Positions 25,219-33,787 of a stretch of 64,000 nt of DNA are shown here, in pieces. Origin of the DNA: DATARH01 sp036268075 (GTDB taxonomy: Bacteria > Pseudomonadota > Alphaproteobacteria > ATCC43930 > CGMCC-115725); assembly GCA_036268075.1 (NCBI GenBank), contig DATAUV010000079.1, positions 1 to 64,000 on the forward strand, in the 5' to 3' direction. Positions within the stretch are counted from its first letter, which is position 1, and each line of letters opens with the position of its first letter. The notes beneath the pieces were generated by a model that worked only from the letters and a program-made list of their open reading frames with translations, did not search any database and had not been told where the DNA came from. The translations under genes were made by a program, and so were the position numbers.

Positions 25219-26196
25219 ATGCAGCGGCGGCGTCTGGGAAGCTTGGAGGTTTCGGCGGTCGGGCTCGGCTGCGCGACGATGACCCCGTTTTATGACGACC
25301 CCGACCGGTCGGCCGGAATCGCCACGATCCGCCGGGCGCGCGAGCTGGGCGTCGACTTCCTCGACAGCTCCGACGCCTACGGCGCCGGCCGCAACGAGGA
25401 GCTGATCGCGGAGGCGATCGCCGGCCATCGCGACGAATTCGTGATCGCCAGCAAGTTCGGCAATATCGGCCTGCAGGGCGGCCCCAAGCTCGCCGACGGC
25501 CGGCCCGAATACGTCAAGGAGTGCTGCGACAAGAGCCTCGCGCGGCTCAAGACAGATGTGATCGACCTTTACTACATCCACCGCGTCGACGCCGACGTTC
25601 CGATCGAGGACACGATCGGCGCGATGGCCGAGCTGGTCGCGGCCGGCAAGGTCAAGCATCTCGGCATCTGCGAGGCCGGGCCCGGGACGATCCGGCGCGC
25701 CCATGCGGTGCATCCGATCGCCGCGGTGCAGATCGAATATTCGTTGTGGTCGCGCGACGTCGAGGCTGAAATCCTGCCATTGTGCCGCGAGCTCGGCATC
25801 GGCTTCGTCCCCTACAGCCCGCTCGGCCGCGGCTTTCTGACCGGCAACGTGACGACGCTCGACACGCTGCGCGAGGGCGACGCGCGCCGTCGAATGCTGC
25901 GCTTTCAGGGCGACAACCTGCGCCGGAACCTGGCCCTCGTCGAGGAGCTGAAGGCGCACGCCACCTCGCTCAACTGCACCCCGGCGCAACTCTGCCTCGC
26001 CTGGGTGCTCTCGCGCGGCGACTACATCGTGCCGATCCCCGGCACCAGCCACACGCACTATCTCGAACAGAACGCGGCGGCGGCCGGGATCAAGCTCAAC
26101 GCCGACACCGAAGACGCGCTCAACCATGTCTTCGCCCCCGGTGCGGCCGCCGGAACGCGCTATCCCGAGGCCTATCTCGCGCGCATCGGGATTTAA
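25219..26196 (+). CDS. Aldo/keto reductase
   Basis: This 325-residue NADPH-dependent oxidoreductase has the TIM-barrel aldo/keto reductase fold. The catalytic tetrad is visible as Asp 49, Tyr 54 (DSSDAYG), Lys 79 (ASKFG) and His 121 (YYIHRVD). The C-terminal cofactor-binding segment IVPIPGTSHTHYLEQN is typical of the AKR13-like group (plant and bacterial YakC-type). It lies alone between palindromes; the substrate is unknown. Confidence 0.92.
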   Translation: MQRRRLGSLEVSAVGLGCATMTPFYDDPDRSAGIATIRRARELGVDFLDSSDAYGAGRNEELIAEAIAGHRDEFVIASKFGNIGLQGGPKLADGRPEYVKECCDKSLARLKTDVIDLYYIHRVDADVPIEDTIGAMAELVAAGKVKHLGICEAGPGTIRRAHAVHPIAAVQIEYSLWSRDVEAEILPLCRELGIGFVPYSPLGRGFLTGNVTTLDTLREGDARRRMLRFQGDNLRRNLALVEELKAHATSLNCTPAQLCLAWVLSRGDYIVPIPGTSHTHYLEQNAAAAGIKLNADTEDALNHVFAPGAAAGTRYPEAYLARIGI

Positions 26197-26201
26197 TATC
26201 T

Positions 26202-26348
26202 GTAGGATGGGTAGAGCGAAGCGAAACCCATCGGCGTCGCCAGGTTCCGCCACGACGACACGAAGTCTGCGAAGATTCCGGAGATGCGACGGCCTTCGTG
26301 TTCTTGGTGCTTCAAACGATGGGTTTCGCTTCGCTCTACCCATCCTAC
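26202..26348. repeat. Nested palindromic repeat, family C (GTAGGATGGGTAGAGCGAAG) enclosing a second palindrome
   Basis: The outer arms GTAGGATGGGTAGAGCGAAG and CTTCGCTCTACCCATCCTAC are perfect over 20 bases and continue to GAAACCCATC/GATGGGTTTC. The loop of about 88 bases contains a second inverted repeat (GACACGAAG against CTTCGTGTTC). This looks like one element inserted into the loop of another. No gene is present. Confidence 0.88.
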
Positions 26349-26372
26349 GGCGCGTGGGAATTTGATCCGGGA

Positions 26373-26405
26373 ATCATTGCGAGGAGCGAAGCGACGCGGC
26401 AATCT
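26373..26405. repeat. Single repeat arm (ATCATTGCGAGGAGCGAAGC type)
   Basis: The string CATTGCGAGGAGCGAAGCGA followed by CGCGGCAAT resembles a dispersed arm I recall from alphaproteobacterial genomes, here without its partner arm. It lies just upstream of the luciferase-like gene. Confidence 0.5.
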
Positions 26406-26452
26406 CGGTCTGGAGAACCTGGATCGGCCCAGTGGGCAGGAGAGAAAGCACC

Positions 26453-27493
26453 ATGGAATTCGGCATGTTTCACGAGTTCCCGTCCTTGCCGGGGCGGACC
26501 GATGGCGAGGCGTTCGACGAGGCGATGGCGCAGGTCGACGCCGCCGAGCGATGGGGACTCGACGTGATGTGGCTGGCCGAGATCCATTTCGCGCCCGAGC
26601 GCACGCATCTGTCCGCGCCGCTCGCGATCGCCAGCGCGATCGCCGGCCGCACCGAGCGCATGAAAATCGGCATCGCCGTGCAGGTGTTGCCGCTATGCCA
26701 CCCGCTGCGCCTCGCCGAGGAAGCCGCGACGGTTGACCAGATCAGCAAGGGTCGGCTGATTTTCGGGGTCGGCCGCAGCGGCGTCGTCAGCACCTATGAC
26801 GCCTACCAGGTGCCCTACGACGAAAGCCGCGACCGCTTTGCCGAGACGCTCGACATCGTCAAGGAGGCCTGGTCGAAGCCGACATTCTCGTACAAGGGCC
26901 GCTACCACAGCTTCGAGGATGTCGCCTGCGTGCCGCATCCCTACGGCAACCGGCTGCCGCCGATCCGCGTCGCCGCGAGCACGCCCGACACCTTTCCGGC
27001 GATCGGCGGGCTTGGCTATCCGGTCTTCGCCAGCACCCGCCACGCGACGTGGGACGACGTGAAGCCCCAGATCGCCAGCTATCAGGAAGGCTGGGCCAAG
27101 GGCGGGCACGAGGGCCGGGGCCGCGCCTATGTCGCCGGGCCGATCTACGTCGCCGAGACCGACGAACAGGCCCGTGAGGACGCGCGCGAGAGCGTCGTGC
27201 ATTTCTACCGGCTGCAATACGAGCTCATCGCCGAATCCGCCCGCCGTTCGGGCCGGCAGGCCTTTATCGACCGCGCCGAGCACCTGCGCACACTGACCTA
27301 TGACGACGCGCTCAAAGGCAACGTCATCGTCGGCTCGCCGGAGACGGTCGCCAAACGGCTCAAGACGCTGCAGGACGAGATCGGCTTCGACGGCATCCTC
27401 GCCGAGATTAACTGCGGCGGCATCATCCCGCACGACCGGGTGATGAACGCGCTCAGGCTGTTGTGCGAGGAAGTGAAGCCGCGGTTCCAGTAA
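26453..27493 (+). CDS. LLM-class flavin-dependent oxidoreductase
   Basis: This 346-residue protein is of the bacterial luciferase-like monooxygenase family, using reduced FMN or F420. It starts MEFGMFHEFPSLPGRTDGEA at an ATG after CAGGAGAGAAAG. Core features are WLAEIHFAPERTHLSAPLAI, IGIAVQVLPLCHPLRLAEEA, and GRLIFGVGRSG, followed by a catalytic-barrel region RVAASTPDTFPAIGGLGYPV. Family members oxidise alkanesulfonates, amines or xenobiotics. A second member lies 1.6 kb downstream with a binding protein between them, suggesting a catabolic cluster with an unknown substrate. Confidence 0.9.
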   Translation: MEFGMFHEFPSLPGRTDGEAFDEAMAQVDAAERWGLDVMWLAEIHFAPERTHLSAPLAIASAIAGRTERMKIGIAVQVLPLCHPLRLAEEAATVDQISKGRLIFGVGRSGVVSTYDAYQVPYDESRDRFAETLDIVKEAWSKPTFSYKGRYHSFEDVACVPHPYGNRLPPIRVAASTPDTFPAIGGLGYPVFASTRHATWDDVKPQIASYQEGWAKGGHEGRGRAYVAGPIYVAETDEQAREDARESVVHFYRLQYELIAESARRSGRQAFIDRAEHLRTLTYDDALKGNVIVGSPETVAKRLKTLQDEIGFDGILAEINCGGIIPHDRVMNALRLLCEEVKPRFQ

Positions 27494-27503
27494 AGCGCCA
27501 TAG

Positions 27504-27579
27504 TGGACCGCGGGCGTCCCGCCCGCATCTTTCCCTTGAAAGTCGGGATTTTGAAGGGCGGGCGGGACGCCCGCGGTCC
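27504..27579. repeat. Palindromic repeat, family A, copy 7 (long loop)
   Basis: TGGACCGCGGGCGTCCCGCC and GGCGGGACGCCCGCGGTCC are a perfect pair around a 35-base loop that is longer than in other copies and contains its own short inverted repeat (TCCCTTGAAAG near TTTGAAGGG). Confidence 0.9.
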
Positions 27580-27671
27580 TAATGGCATCCGACACTTGCG
27601 GCACTTTTTCGAGATATTCGCTGCATGCAATCGGTTAGGATCGCGGCAACCAAGCGGGGAGGAGAAAAAAG

Positions 27672-28940
27672 ATGCGTAACTGGTTTGTGTGGCTGGCGGG
27701 GGCGGCGATGCTGCTCGCGGGCGGGGTCGGAGAGGCCCAGGCCCAGGCGCCGTCGGGTGAGCCGATCAAGATCGGGTTCGGCATGGCGCTGACGGGCGGG
27801 CTCGCCGGAGCCGGCAAGCAGGCGCTGCTGGCGATCCAGATTTGGGGTGACGAGGTCAACGCCAAGGGCGGCATCATGGGGCGCCCGGTCAAGCTGATCT
27901 ATTACGACGACCAGTCAAACCCGGCGACCGTGCCCGGCCTCTTCACCAAACTCCTCGACATCGACAAGGTCGACATCGTCGTCGGCGATTACGGCACCAA
28001 CCTGTTGGCGCCGGCGATGCCGATCGTGATCCAGCACAAGATGACGTTCTTCGGCCTGTTCGGCCTCGATGTGAACCGCGAGTTCCACTACGACCGCTAT
28101 TTCTCGATGGTCCCGACCGGCGGGCCGGACCCGAGCGCGAGCTTCTCGACCGGTTTCTTCGAGATCGCCGCGGCGCAAAACCCCAAGCCGAAGACCGTGG
28201 CGATCGTCGCCGCCGACGCCGAATTTCCAAAGAACGCGTCGGACGGTGCGCGGCGCAACGCCAAGAAGGCCGGGCTCGAGATCGTCTACGACAAGACCTA
28301 TCCGCCGACGACGACGGATTTCAGCCCGATCATCCGCGCGATCAACGCCGCCAACCCCGATATCGTGTTCAGCGCCTCGTACCCGCCTGACGCGGTCGGC
28401 ATGGTGCGCGCGGCGAACGAGATCGGGCTCAACGCCAAATTGTTCGGCGGCGGGCTGGTCGGGCTGCAATACGCCAACTTCAAGAAACAGCTCGGGCCGC
28501 AGCTCAACGGCATCGTCGACTATGATTTCTGGGAGCCGGCGCCGACGCTCAAATTCGCCGGCGTCGATGATTTCCTGAAGAAGTACCAGGAAAAGGCCTC
28601 GGGCGCCGGCGTCGACCCGCTGGGCTACTACCTGGCGCCGTTCGCCTACGCCAATATGCAGGTCGTCCAGCAGACGATCGAGGGGGCGAAGAGTCTCGAC
28701 CAGGAGAAGCTCGCCGCTTTCGCCCGCAGCAACACGTTCAAGACGATCGAGGGCGACATCAAGTACGGCCCCAACGGCGAATGGGCCGAGCCGCGCGTGC
28801 TCACGGTCCAGTACCACGGCGTCCAGGGCGACGACCTCGCCCAATGGCAGAACGACAGCCGCCAGACGATCCTGTGGCCGAAGGAATACGCGACCGGCAA
28901 GATGAACTACCCCTACGCGGACGCAAAGAAGGCGAAGTAG
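27672..28940 (+). CDS. ABC transporter substrate-binding protein, branched-chain amino-acid type
   Basis: This 422-residue periplasmic receptor has a Sec signal (MRNWFVWLAGAAMLLAGG, cleavage near AQAQA) and a type 1 Leu-binding fold: IKIGFGMALTGGLAGAGKQA, IMGRPVKLIYYDDQSNPATV, and a hinge region near GLVGLQYANFKKQL. It follows a GGGGAGGAG ribosome-binding site. No permease genes adjoin it, so it may feed the livHMGF system at 2-6 kb or another one. It is flanked by two LLM-type monooxygenase genes on the same strand. Confidence 0.9.
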   Translation: MRNWFVWLAGAAMLLAGGVGEAQAQAPSGEPIKIGFGMALTGGLAGAGKQALLAIQIWGDEVNAKGGIMGRPVKLIYYDDQSNPATVPGLFTKLLDIDKVDIVVGDYGTNLLAPAMPIVIQHKMTFFGLFGLDVNREFHYDRYFSMVPTGGPDPSASFSTGFFEIAAAQNPKPKTVAIVAADAEFPKNASDGARRNAKKAGLEIVYDKTYPPTTTDFSPIIRAINAANPDIVFSASYPPDAVGMVRAANEIGLNAKLFGGGLVGLQYANFKKQLGPQLNGIVDYDFWEPAPTLKFAGVDDFLKKYQEKASGAGVDPLGYYLAPFAYANMQVVQQTIEGAKSLDQEKLAAFARSNTFKTIEGDIKYGPNGEWAEPRVLTVQYHGVQGDDLAQWQNDSRQTILWPKEYATGKMNYPYADAKKAK

Positions 28941-28966
28941 GGCGTTAGCCGGGCAGCATCATACCC

Positions 28967-29046
28967 CGTCGCCCCCGCGAAGGCGGGGGTCCAGGGGCGA
29001 GCGGTAATGCGCGGGCTCCTGGATTCCCACCTTCGCGGGAATGACG
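28967..29046. repeat. Palindromic repeat, family G, copy 2
   Basis: CGTCGCCCCCGCGAAGGCGG and CCCACCTTCGCGGGAATGAC, joined by GGTCCAGG/CCTGGATT, form an imperfect palindrome. It separates the binding-protein gene from the second LLM gene. Confidence 0.88.
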
Positions 29047-29065
29047 ATTGAAGGAGAAGTGGTCG

Positions 29066-30079
29066 ATGAAATTCGGATTGTTCGGCGGCGCCCGCACCGA
29101 GATGGGCGAGCAGGCGAGCGACAGCCGCATCTACACCGATTACGTCGACTATATCTGCGAGGCCGAGCAGCTCGGCTATCACAGCGTCTTTCTGGTCGAG
29201 CACCATTTCACCGGGTTCGGCCAGATCTCTGCGACGCTGAGCTTTCTGACCTACCTCGCCGCCAAGACCTCGACGATCCGGCTCGGCACGGCGGTGCTGG
29301 TGCTGCCGTGGCACAACCCGGCGCTGCTCGCCGAGCAGGCGGGAACGCTCGACCTCCTCTCCAACGGCCGGTTGGATCTCGGCATCGGCAAAGGCTATCG
29401 CTGGGGCGAGTTCCACGGCTTTTGCATGCCGATGGAGGAGGCCGAGGCGCGGTTCGAGGAAACCGTCGCCTTCCTGCGCAAGGCGTGGACGAGCCCAGGC
29501 CGCTTCTCGCATCACGGCCAGTTCTGGAACTACGAGGACGTGGTGGTCGAGCCGGCGCCGGTGCAAAAGCCGCACCCGCCGCTCTGGGTCGGCGCCGCGA
29601 GCCCGGGCTCGATCCGCAACGCCGCCGATCTCGGCTACAATCTGCTGCTCGGCCAGGCCGGCAGCCCGGAAGTCGTCGCCGAAGGAATTTCGGTCTACCG
29701 CCGCCAGGTCGAAGCGCTGGGCCGCACCTACGATTCGTCGATGGTCGGCCTGACCCGCGCGCTCCACATCGCGATGAACGCCGACGAGCGCGAGGCCGCG
29801 CACAAGCTCCGCATGAGGTTCATGCAGAACGTCGCCGACCTTTCCCTCTCGCCGACCGGCCAATCCCCGACCCTCGGCCGCCCGCGCCGCCGCCTGACCG
29901 AGGCAGAGATGCGCAAGGCCAACGAAACCGACGCCCTTCTCGGCAAACCCGACGAGATCATCGAGCGCATCAAGAAGCTCCAGGCCGGCGGCGTCGAATA
30001 CATCATGGTCATCGATGTCGGCGGCTCGCGCGACCACCTCCGGATGTTCGCGAAAGAGGTGATGCCGGCGTTCGCGTAA
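29066..30079 (+). CDS. LLM-class flavin-dependent oxidoreductase
   Basis: This 337-residue luciferase-family monooxygenase starts MKFGLFGGARTEMGEQASDS at the ATG at 29066 after AAGGAGAAG. Conserved parts are SVFLVEHHFTGFGQISATLS, IRLGTAVLVLPWHNPALLAE, GRLDLGIGKGYRWGEF and KPHPPLWVGAASPGSIRNAA. It is clearly related to, but not a copy of, the LLM protein at 26453. It presumably needs a flavin reductase; the flavodoxin-like gene at 30659 is a nearby candidate, though this is only positional. Confidence 0.9.
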   Translation: MKFGLFGGARTEMGEQASDSRIYTDYVDYICEAEQLGYHSVFLVEHHFTGFGQISATLSFLTYLAAKTSTIRLGTAVLVLPWHNPALLAEQAGTLDLLSNGRLDLGIGKGYRWGEFHGFCMPMEEAEARFEETVAFLRKAWTSPGRFSHHGQFWNYEDVVVEPAPVQKPHPPLWVGAASPGSIRNAADLGYNLLLGQAGSPEVVAEGISVYRRQVEALGRTYDSSMVGLTRALHIAMNADEREAAHKLRMRFMQNVADLSLSPTGQSPTLGRPRRRLTEAEMRKANETDALLGKPDEIIERIKKLQAGGVEYIMVIDVGGSRDHLRMFAKEVMPAFA

Positions 30080-30090
30080 TCTTCCAACAT

Positions 30091-30172
30091 CGTCATCCCG
30101 GCGAAGGCCGGGACCCACCCGTCAGCTTCTCGTGCGTTTGAACCGTGGGTCCCGGCCTTCGCCGGGATGACG
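30091..30172. repeat. Palindromic repeat, family F (CGTCATCCCGGCGAAGGCCG), copy 1
   Basis: CGTCATCCCGGCGAAGGCCG continuing to GGACCCAC, and its reverse complement GTGGGTCCCGGCCTTCGCCG to GGATGACG, flank a loop of about 26 bases. A second copy is at 55683. This element type is common in alphaproteobacteria. Confidence 0.92.
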
Positions 30173-30227
30173 TGGTATTAGAGGATCGACCGCGCATTGC
30201 ATCGGTATTCGGAAGCGAGAGGGTCCC

Positions 30228-30659
30228 ATGAGCGCACTCGAACTCCGGCATGCCGAAACTCCGGCCGAGATCGCCGCGTGTTTTCCGGTGATGCGCTTGC
30301 TGCGCCCGCATTTGGCCGGCCCGGACGAGCTGGTCGCCCGCGTGACGCGCCAGGGCGAGGCGGGGTATCGGCTGCTTGCCGGCTGGCGCGATGGCGTCCC
30401 GATCGCGCTCGCAGGGTATCGGGTCGAGGAAAACCTGATCCACGGCCGGTTCATCTATGTCGACGACCTCGTGACGGGCGAGGCGGCGCGGCGCGAGGGG
30501 CTCGGCGCGCGGATGCTCGACGCGGTCGCAGCGATCGGGCGCGAAGAGGGGTTGCATCGGCTGGTGCTCGACACCGCGATCGACAATGTCTTTGCGCATC
30601 GCTTCTACTATCGCCAGGGCCTCCTCGCGCGGGCGTTGCGCTTCAGCCGGGAAATTTGA
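30228..30659 (+). CDS. GNAT-family N-acetyltransferase
   Basis: This 143-residue acetyltransferase has the GNAT fold. It contains FIYVDDLVTGEAARREGLGA, in which REGLGARM corresponds to the acetyl-CoA pyrophosphate loop (Q/RxxGxG/A), and VLDTAIDNVFAHRFYYRQGL, the late beta-strand signature. The acceptor is unknown. Its TGA overlaps the ATG of the next gene by one base (TGATG), so the two are probably co-translated. Confidence 0.9.
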   Translation: MSALELRHAETPAEIAACFPVMRLLRPHLAGPDELVARVTRQGEAGYRLLAGWRDGVPIALAGYRVEENLIHGRFIYVDDLVTGEAARREGLGARMLDAVAAIGREEGLHRLVLDTAIDNVFAHRFYYRQGLLARALRFSREI

Positions 30660-31261
30660 TGACCACGATCCTGCAAATCCTCGTCAGCCCGCGCCCCCAA
30701 TCCCACAGCCGGCGGGTGGCGATCGAGATCGTGTCGCGCATCGCGGCGCGGCATCCGGAAGCGACGGTAATCACCCGCGACCTCGCCGCCGACAACCCGC
30801 CGCACCCGGATGTCGATCTCTACGAGGCGATCCTGTCGCCGACCCCCGACGACGACCCGCGCTTCGCGCTGTCGGAGGCTTATATCCGCGATCTGGAGGC
30901 GGCGGATTTCGTCGTGATCGGCACGCCGGTCAACAATTTCACGGTGCCGTCTACCTTGAAGGCGTGGATCGACCACATCGTCCGCATCCGCCGCACGTTC
31001 CGCTCGACCCCCGAGGGCAAGATCGGCACGCTGCGCGACCGGCCGACGATCATCCTGACCGCGCATGGCGGTTACGTGACGATCCCGCCGGTGCAGCCCG
31101 ACCATTTGACCGATTACGTGCGGACGATCTTTGAGACTATCGGCATACCCTCGGTCGAGTTCGTCCGTCTCGAGGGGATGAGCCGCGGCCCCGAAGCCGT
31201 CGCCCGCGCGCTCGACGGCGCCGAAAGCTGGATGGCGCAGAGGTTACCCCGACTGCTGTAG
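30659..31261 (+). CDS. Flavodoxin-fold NAD(P)H-dependent oxidoreductase (AzoR-like)
   Basis: This is a 200-residue FMN-dependent NADH-azoreductase/quinone reductase-like protein. The N-terminal strand and phosphate loop are ILQILVSPRPQSHSRRVA; FMN contacts are expected around VVIGTPVNNFTVPSTLKAWI, and DHIVRIRRTFRSTPEG matches the family dimer region. It is translationally coupled to the GNAT gene. The TAG stop (31259-31261) is the first codon of a family H palindrome. Confidence 0.88.
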   Translation: MTTILQILVSPRPQSHSRRVAIEIVSRIAARHPEATVITRDLAADNPPHPDVDLYEAILSPTPDDDPRFALSEAYIRDLEAADFVVIGTPVNNFTVPSTLKAWIDHIVRIRRTFRSTPEGKIGTLRDRPTIILTAHGGYVTIPPVQPDHLTDYVRTIFETIGIPSVEFVRLEGMSRGPEAVARALDGAESWMAQRLPRLL

Positions 31262-31339
31262 GGCGGAAGAGCGAAGCGTATTCCGCCGGCCTTGGCCCGA
31301 TGACGTCTTGGCGGAATGCGCTTCGCTTTTCCGCCCTAC
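31258..31339. repeat. Palindromic repeat, family H, copy 2
   Basis: GTAGGGCGGAAGAGCGAAGC and GCTTCGCTTTTCCGCCCTAC flank TATTCCGCC/GGCGGAATGC. As at 24483, its ends provide stop codons for both neighbours: TAG at 31259-31261 for the azoreductase-like gene and the minus-strand TAG at 31336-31338 for crcB. Confidence 0.9.
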
Positions 31340-31737
31340 TTGATTGGCGGGCCGCCAAAGGCGCGGGCGAAGGCGACGCCGGCCCAGACTGCGATCAGGC
31401 ATGCGGCGACGGAAATCACGACGTTCCCGGCCGCACCCCACCAGCGCTGCTGCTGCGCCAGTTCGAAGCTTTGCAGGCTGAACGCGGAAAACGTCGTGAA
31501 CCCGCCGCACAGCCCGACCAGGACAAAGCTGCGCGCGTTGAACGAGCCCGGCGCGGCGCCGAACGGGCCGCTCAGCATCCCGTAAAACCCGATCACGAAC
31601 GACCCGATGATGTTGATCAAGATCGTGCCCCACGGGTAATCGGGGCCGAGCCACGCCGCGACGGCGCCGCCCATTCCAAACCGCGCCATGCTCCCGAGCG
31701 CGCCGCCGAGGGCGACCCAGAGATAGGTGGCGATCAT
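31336..31737 (-). CDS. crcB: Fluoride exporter CrcB/Fluc
   Basis: This 133-residue, four-helix membrane protein is of the Fluc fluoride-channel family. Diagnostic sequences are GGALGSMARFGMGG near residue 11, GTILINIIGSFVIGFYGML and GLCGGFTTFSAFSLQSFEL, the last containing the polar track TTFS. Fluc proteins act as dual-topology dimers that export fluoride from the cytoplasm. I looked for a fluoride riboswitch upstream (31738-31898) and did not recognise one; that gap is mostly a palindromic repeat. Its stop is embedded in the family H repeat. Confidence 0.93.
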   Translation of the reverse strand: MIATYLWVALGGALGSMARFGMGGAVAAWLGPDYPWGTILINIIGSFVIGFYGMLSGPFGAAPGSFNARSFVLVGLCGGFTTFSAFSLQSFELAQQQRWWGAAGNVVISVAACLIAVWAGVAFARAFGGPPIK

Positions 31738-31762
31738 CCTACGGGGAGCCTGGATAGAGGCG

Positions 31763-31880
31763 GTGCGTCCTTCGAGACGCGCCTTTTAGGCGCTCCTCAG
31801 GATGAGGAGGGCTTGAGGATGCCAGCAAAACCCTACCTCATCCTGAGGAGCCCGCGGGGCGGGCGTCTCGAAGGACGCAC
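31763..31880. repeat. Palindromic repeat, family I (GTGCGTCCTTCGAGACG type)
   Basis: GTGCGTCCTTCGAGACGCGC and its reverse complement GGGCGTCTCGAAGGACGCAC form the outer arms; inside are CTCCTCAGGATGAGG and CCTCATCCTGAGGAG. It occupies most of the crcB-ilvD gap. One copy was found in this window. Confidence 0.88.
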
Positions 31881-31898
31881 GGCGTTGCCGCCGGTCAT

Positions 31899-33635
31899 TC
31901 AGATATCCGCATACACGTGCGTCTCGGCCTTGCCGCCGGGATGCGTCACCGCGCCCTGCTCGGCGTCGCCGACCGTCTGCGCGTATTTCCACAGCGTGCC
32001 GGACTGGTAGTCGTGCCGGCGCGGGGTCCAGGCTGCTTTGCGGGAGGCGAGCTCCGCATCCGACAGCGCCACGTCGATCGTGCCCTTGACGGCATCGATC
32101 GTGATCATGTCGCCGTTCTTGAGGAGCCCGATCGTCCCGCCGACCGCGGCTTCCGGGCCGACATGGCCGATGCAGAACCCGTGGCTCGCGCCGGAGAAGC
32201 GGCCGTCGGTGATGAGGGCGACCTTTTCGCCCATGCCCTGACCGACCAGCGCGCCGGTCGTCGACAGCATCTCGCGCATGCCCGGCCCGCCCTTCGGCCC
32301 CTCGTAGCGGATGACGATGACGTCGCCTTCCTTGTAGGTGCGATTGTTCACCGCGGCGAACGCATCCTCCTCGCAGTCGAAGCACAGCGCCGGGCCGGTG
32401 AACTCCAGCCGCTCCATGCCGGCGACCTTTACGATCGCCCCCTGCGGCGCGAGGTTGCCCTTGAGCACGACGACGCCGCCGGTCGGCGAATACGGGTTGG
32501 TGATCGGGCGGACGACATCCTGTCCGCTGGGAAACACGACATCCTTGAGGTTCTCGGCGATCGTCTTGCCCGTCACGGTGATGCAGTCGCCGTGCAGGTA
32601 GCCACCGTCGAGCAGCGTCTTCATCAGCACCGCGACGCCGCCGATCTCGTAGAGGTCCTTCATCACGTAATGCCCGCCCGGCTTCAAATTGCCGATATAG
32701 GGCGTGCGCGCGAAGATTTTCCCCACCTCGTGCAGGTCGAAATCGATCCCGGCCTCGTGAGCGATCGCCGGCAGATGCAGCCCCGAATTGGTCGAGCCGC
32801 CGGCCGCCGCAACGACCGTCGCGGCGTTTTCCAGCGATTTGCGGGTGACGATGTCGCGCGGGCGCAGGTTGAGGCGGATCAGCTCCATGACCTGCTGGCC
32901 CGAGGCCTCGGCGTAGGCGTCACGCGAATCATAGGGCGCCGGCGCGCCGGCCGAACCGGGGAGGGCGAGGCCGATCGCCTCGGACACGCAGGCCATCGTG
33001 TTCGCGGTGAAGAGCCCGCCGCACGACCCCGAGGACGGGCAGGCGACGCATTCCAGCTCGTGCAGGTCTTCGTCGCTGCAGCCCTGGATGCTGTGCTTGC
33101 CGACCCATTCGTAGACATCGCCGATCGTCACGTCCTGGCCGCGGAACCGGCCGGGCATGATCGAGCCGCCATACATGAAGACGCTCGGCACGTTGAGCCG
33201 CACCATCGCCATCATCATGCCGGGCAAGGATTTGTCGCAGCCGGCGAGGCCTACGAGGGCGTCGTAGCAATGCCCGCGCATCGTCAATTCGACCGAGTCG
33301 GCGATGATCTCGCGGCTGATGAGGGACGCCTTCATTCCGGCGTGCCCCATCGCGATCCCGTCGGTGACGGTGATCGTGGTGAACTCGCGCGGGGTGCCGA
33401 GCGCCGCCGCCACTCCCTTCTTCACGGCCTGCGCCTGGCGGGCGAGGGCGATGTTGCACGGCGCCGCCTCGTTCCACGTCGTCGCGACGCCGACCAGCGG
33501 CTGGTTGATCTGCTCTTCGGAGAGGCCCATCGCATAGAGAAAGGCGCGATGCGGCGCCCGCTCCGGCCCGACGGTGACGTGGCGGCTCGGCAGGCGCGAT
33601 TTGTCGATCACCGGGTGGCGCGCATCGTCGGGCAT
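31899..33635 (-). CDS. ilvD: Dihydroxy-acid dehydratase
   Basis: This is a full-length 578-residue IlvD/Edd-family dehydratase; the sequence fits IlvD, which makes 2-keto-acid precursors of valine, leucine and isoleucine. Iron-sulfur ligands are conserved as Cys 60 (NEAAPCN), Cys 133 (GLAGCDKSLPGMMMA) and Cys 205 (SSGSCGGLFTANTM), the three-Cys pattern of [2Fe-2S] or [4Fe-4S] enzymes. Other signatures are AAAGGSTNSGLHLPAIAHEA and ITDGRFSGASHGFCIGHVGP. Several catabolic sugar-acid dehydratases are related, so the pathway is not certain from sequence alone, and no other ilv gene is adjacent. Confidence 0.93.
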   Translation of the reverse strand: MPDDARHPVIDKSRLPSRHVTVGPERAPHRAFLYAMGLSEEQINQPLVGVATTWNEAAPCNIALARQAQAVKKGVAAALGTPREFTTITVTDGIAMGHAGMKASLISREIIADSVELTMRGHCYDALVGLAGCDKSLPGMMMAMVRLNVPSVFMYGGSIMPGRFRGQDVTIGDVYEWVGKHSIQGCSDEDLHELECVACPSSGSCGGLFTANTMACVSEAIGLALPGSAGAPAPYDSRDAYAEASGQQVMELIRLNLRPRDIVTRKSLENAATVVAAAGGSTNSGLHLPAIAHEAGIDFDLHEVGKIFARTPYIGNLKPGGHYVMKDLYEIGGVAVLMKTLLDGGYLHGDCITVTGKTIAENLKDVVFPSGQDVVRPITNPYSPTGGVVVLKGNLAPQGAIVKVAGMERLEFTGPALCFDCEEDAFAAVNNRTYKEGDVIVIRYEGPKGGPGMREMLSTTGALVGQGMGEKVALITDGRFSGASHGFCIGHVGPEAAVGGTIGLLKNGDMITIDAVKGTIDVALSDAELASRKAAWTPRRHDYQSGTLWKYAQTVGDAEQGAVTHPGGKAETHVYADI

Positions 33636-33787
33636 GTGCCTCTCCTTTGACTACCTGTCGTTTATGTCGGGCAACGTACCGGTCCGCCCGGCACCGATCA
33701 ATGCCCGGTACCCGATGCGGGCCGCATTTGGTTATTCCCGGTGCGCGGATTATTTTGCCCGGACAATTTGACGGGGCAGGCAACGCC

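Noticed and set aside
31738..31898. Fluoride riboswitch upstream of crcB
   Set aside because: No conserved fluoride-aptamer core was recognised; the gap is mostly a family I palindrome.
31917..33650. 577-codon plus-strand frame opposite ilvD
   Set aside because: Antisense shadow of a strongly conserved enzyme gene.
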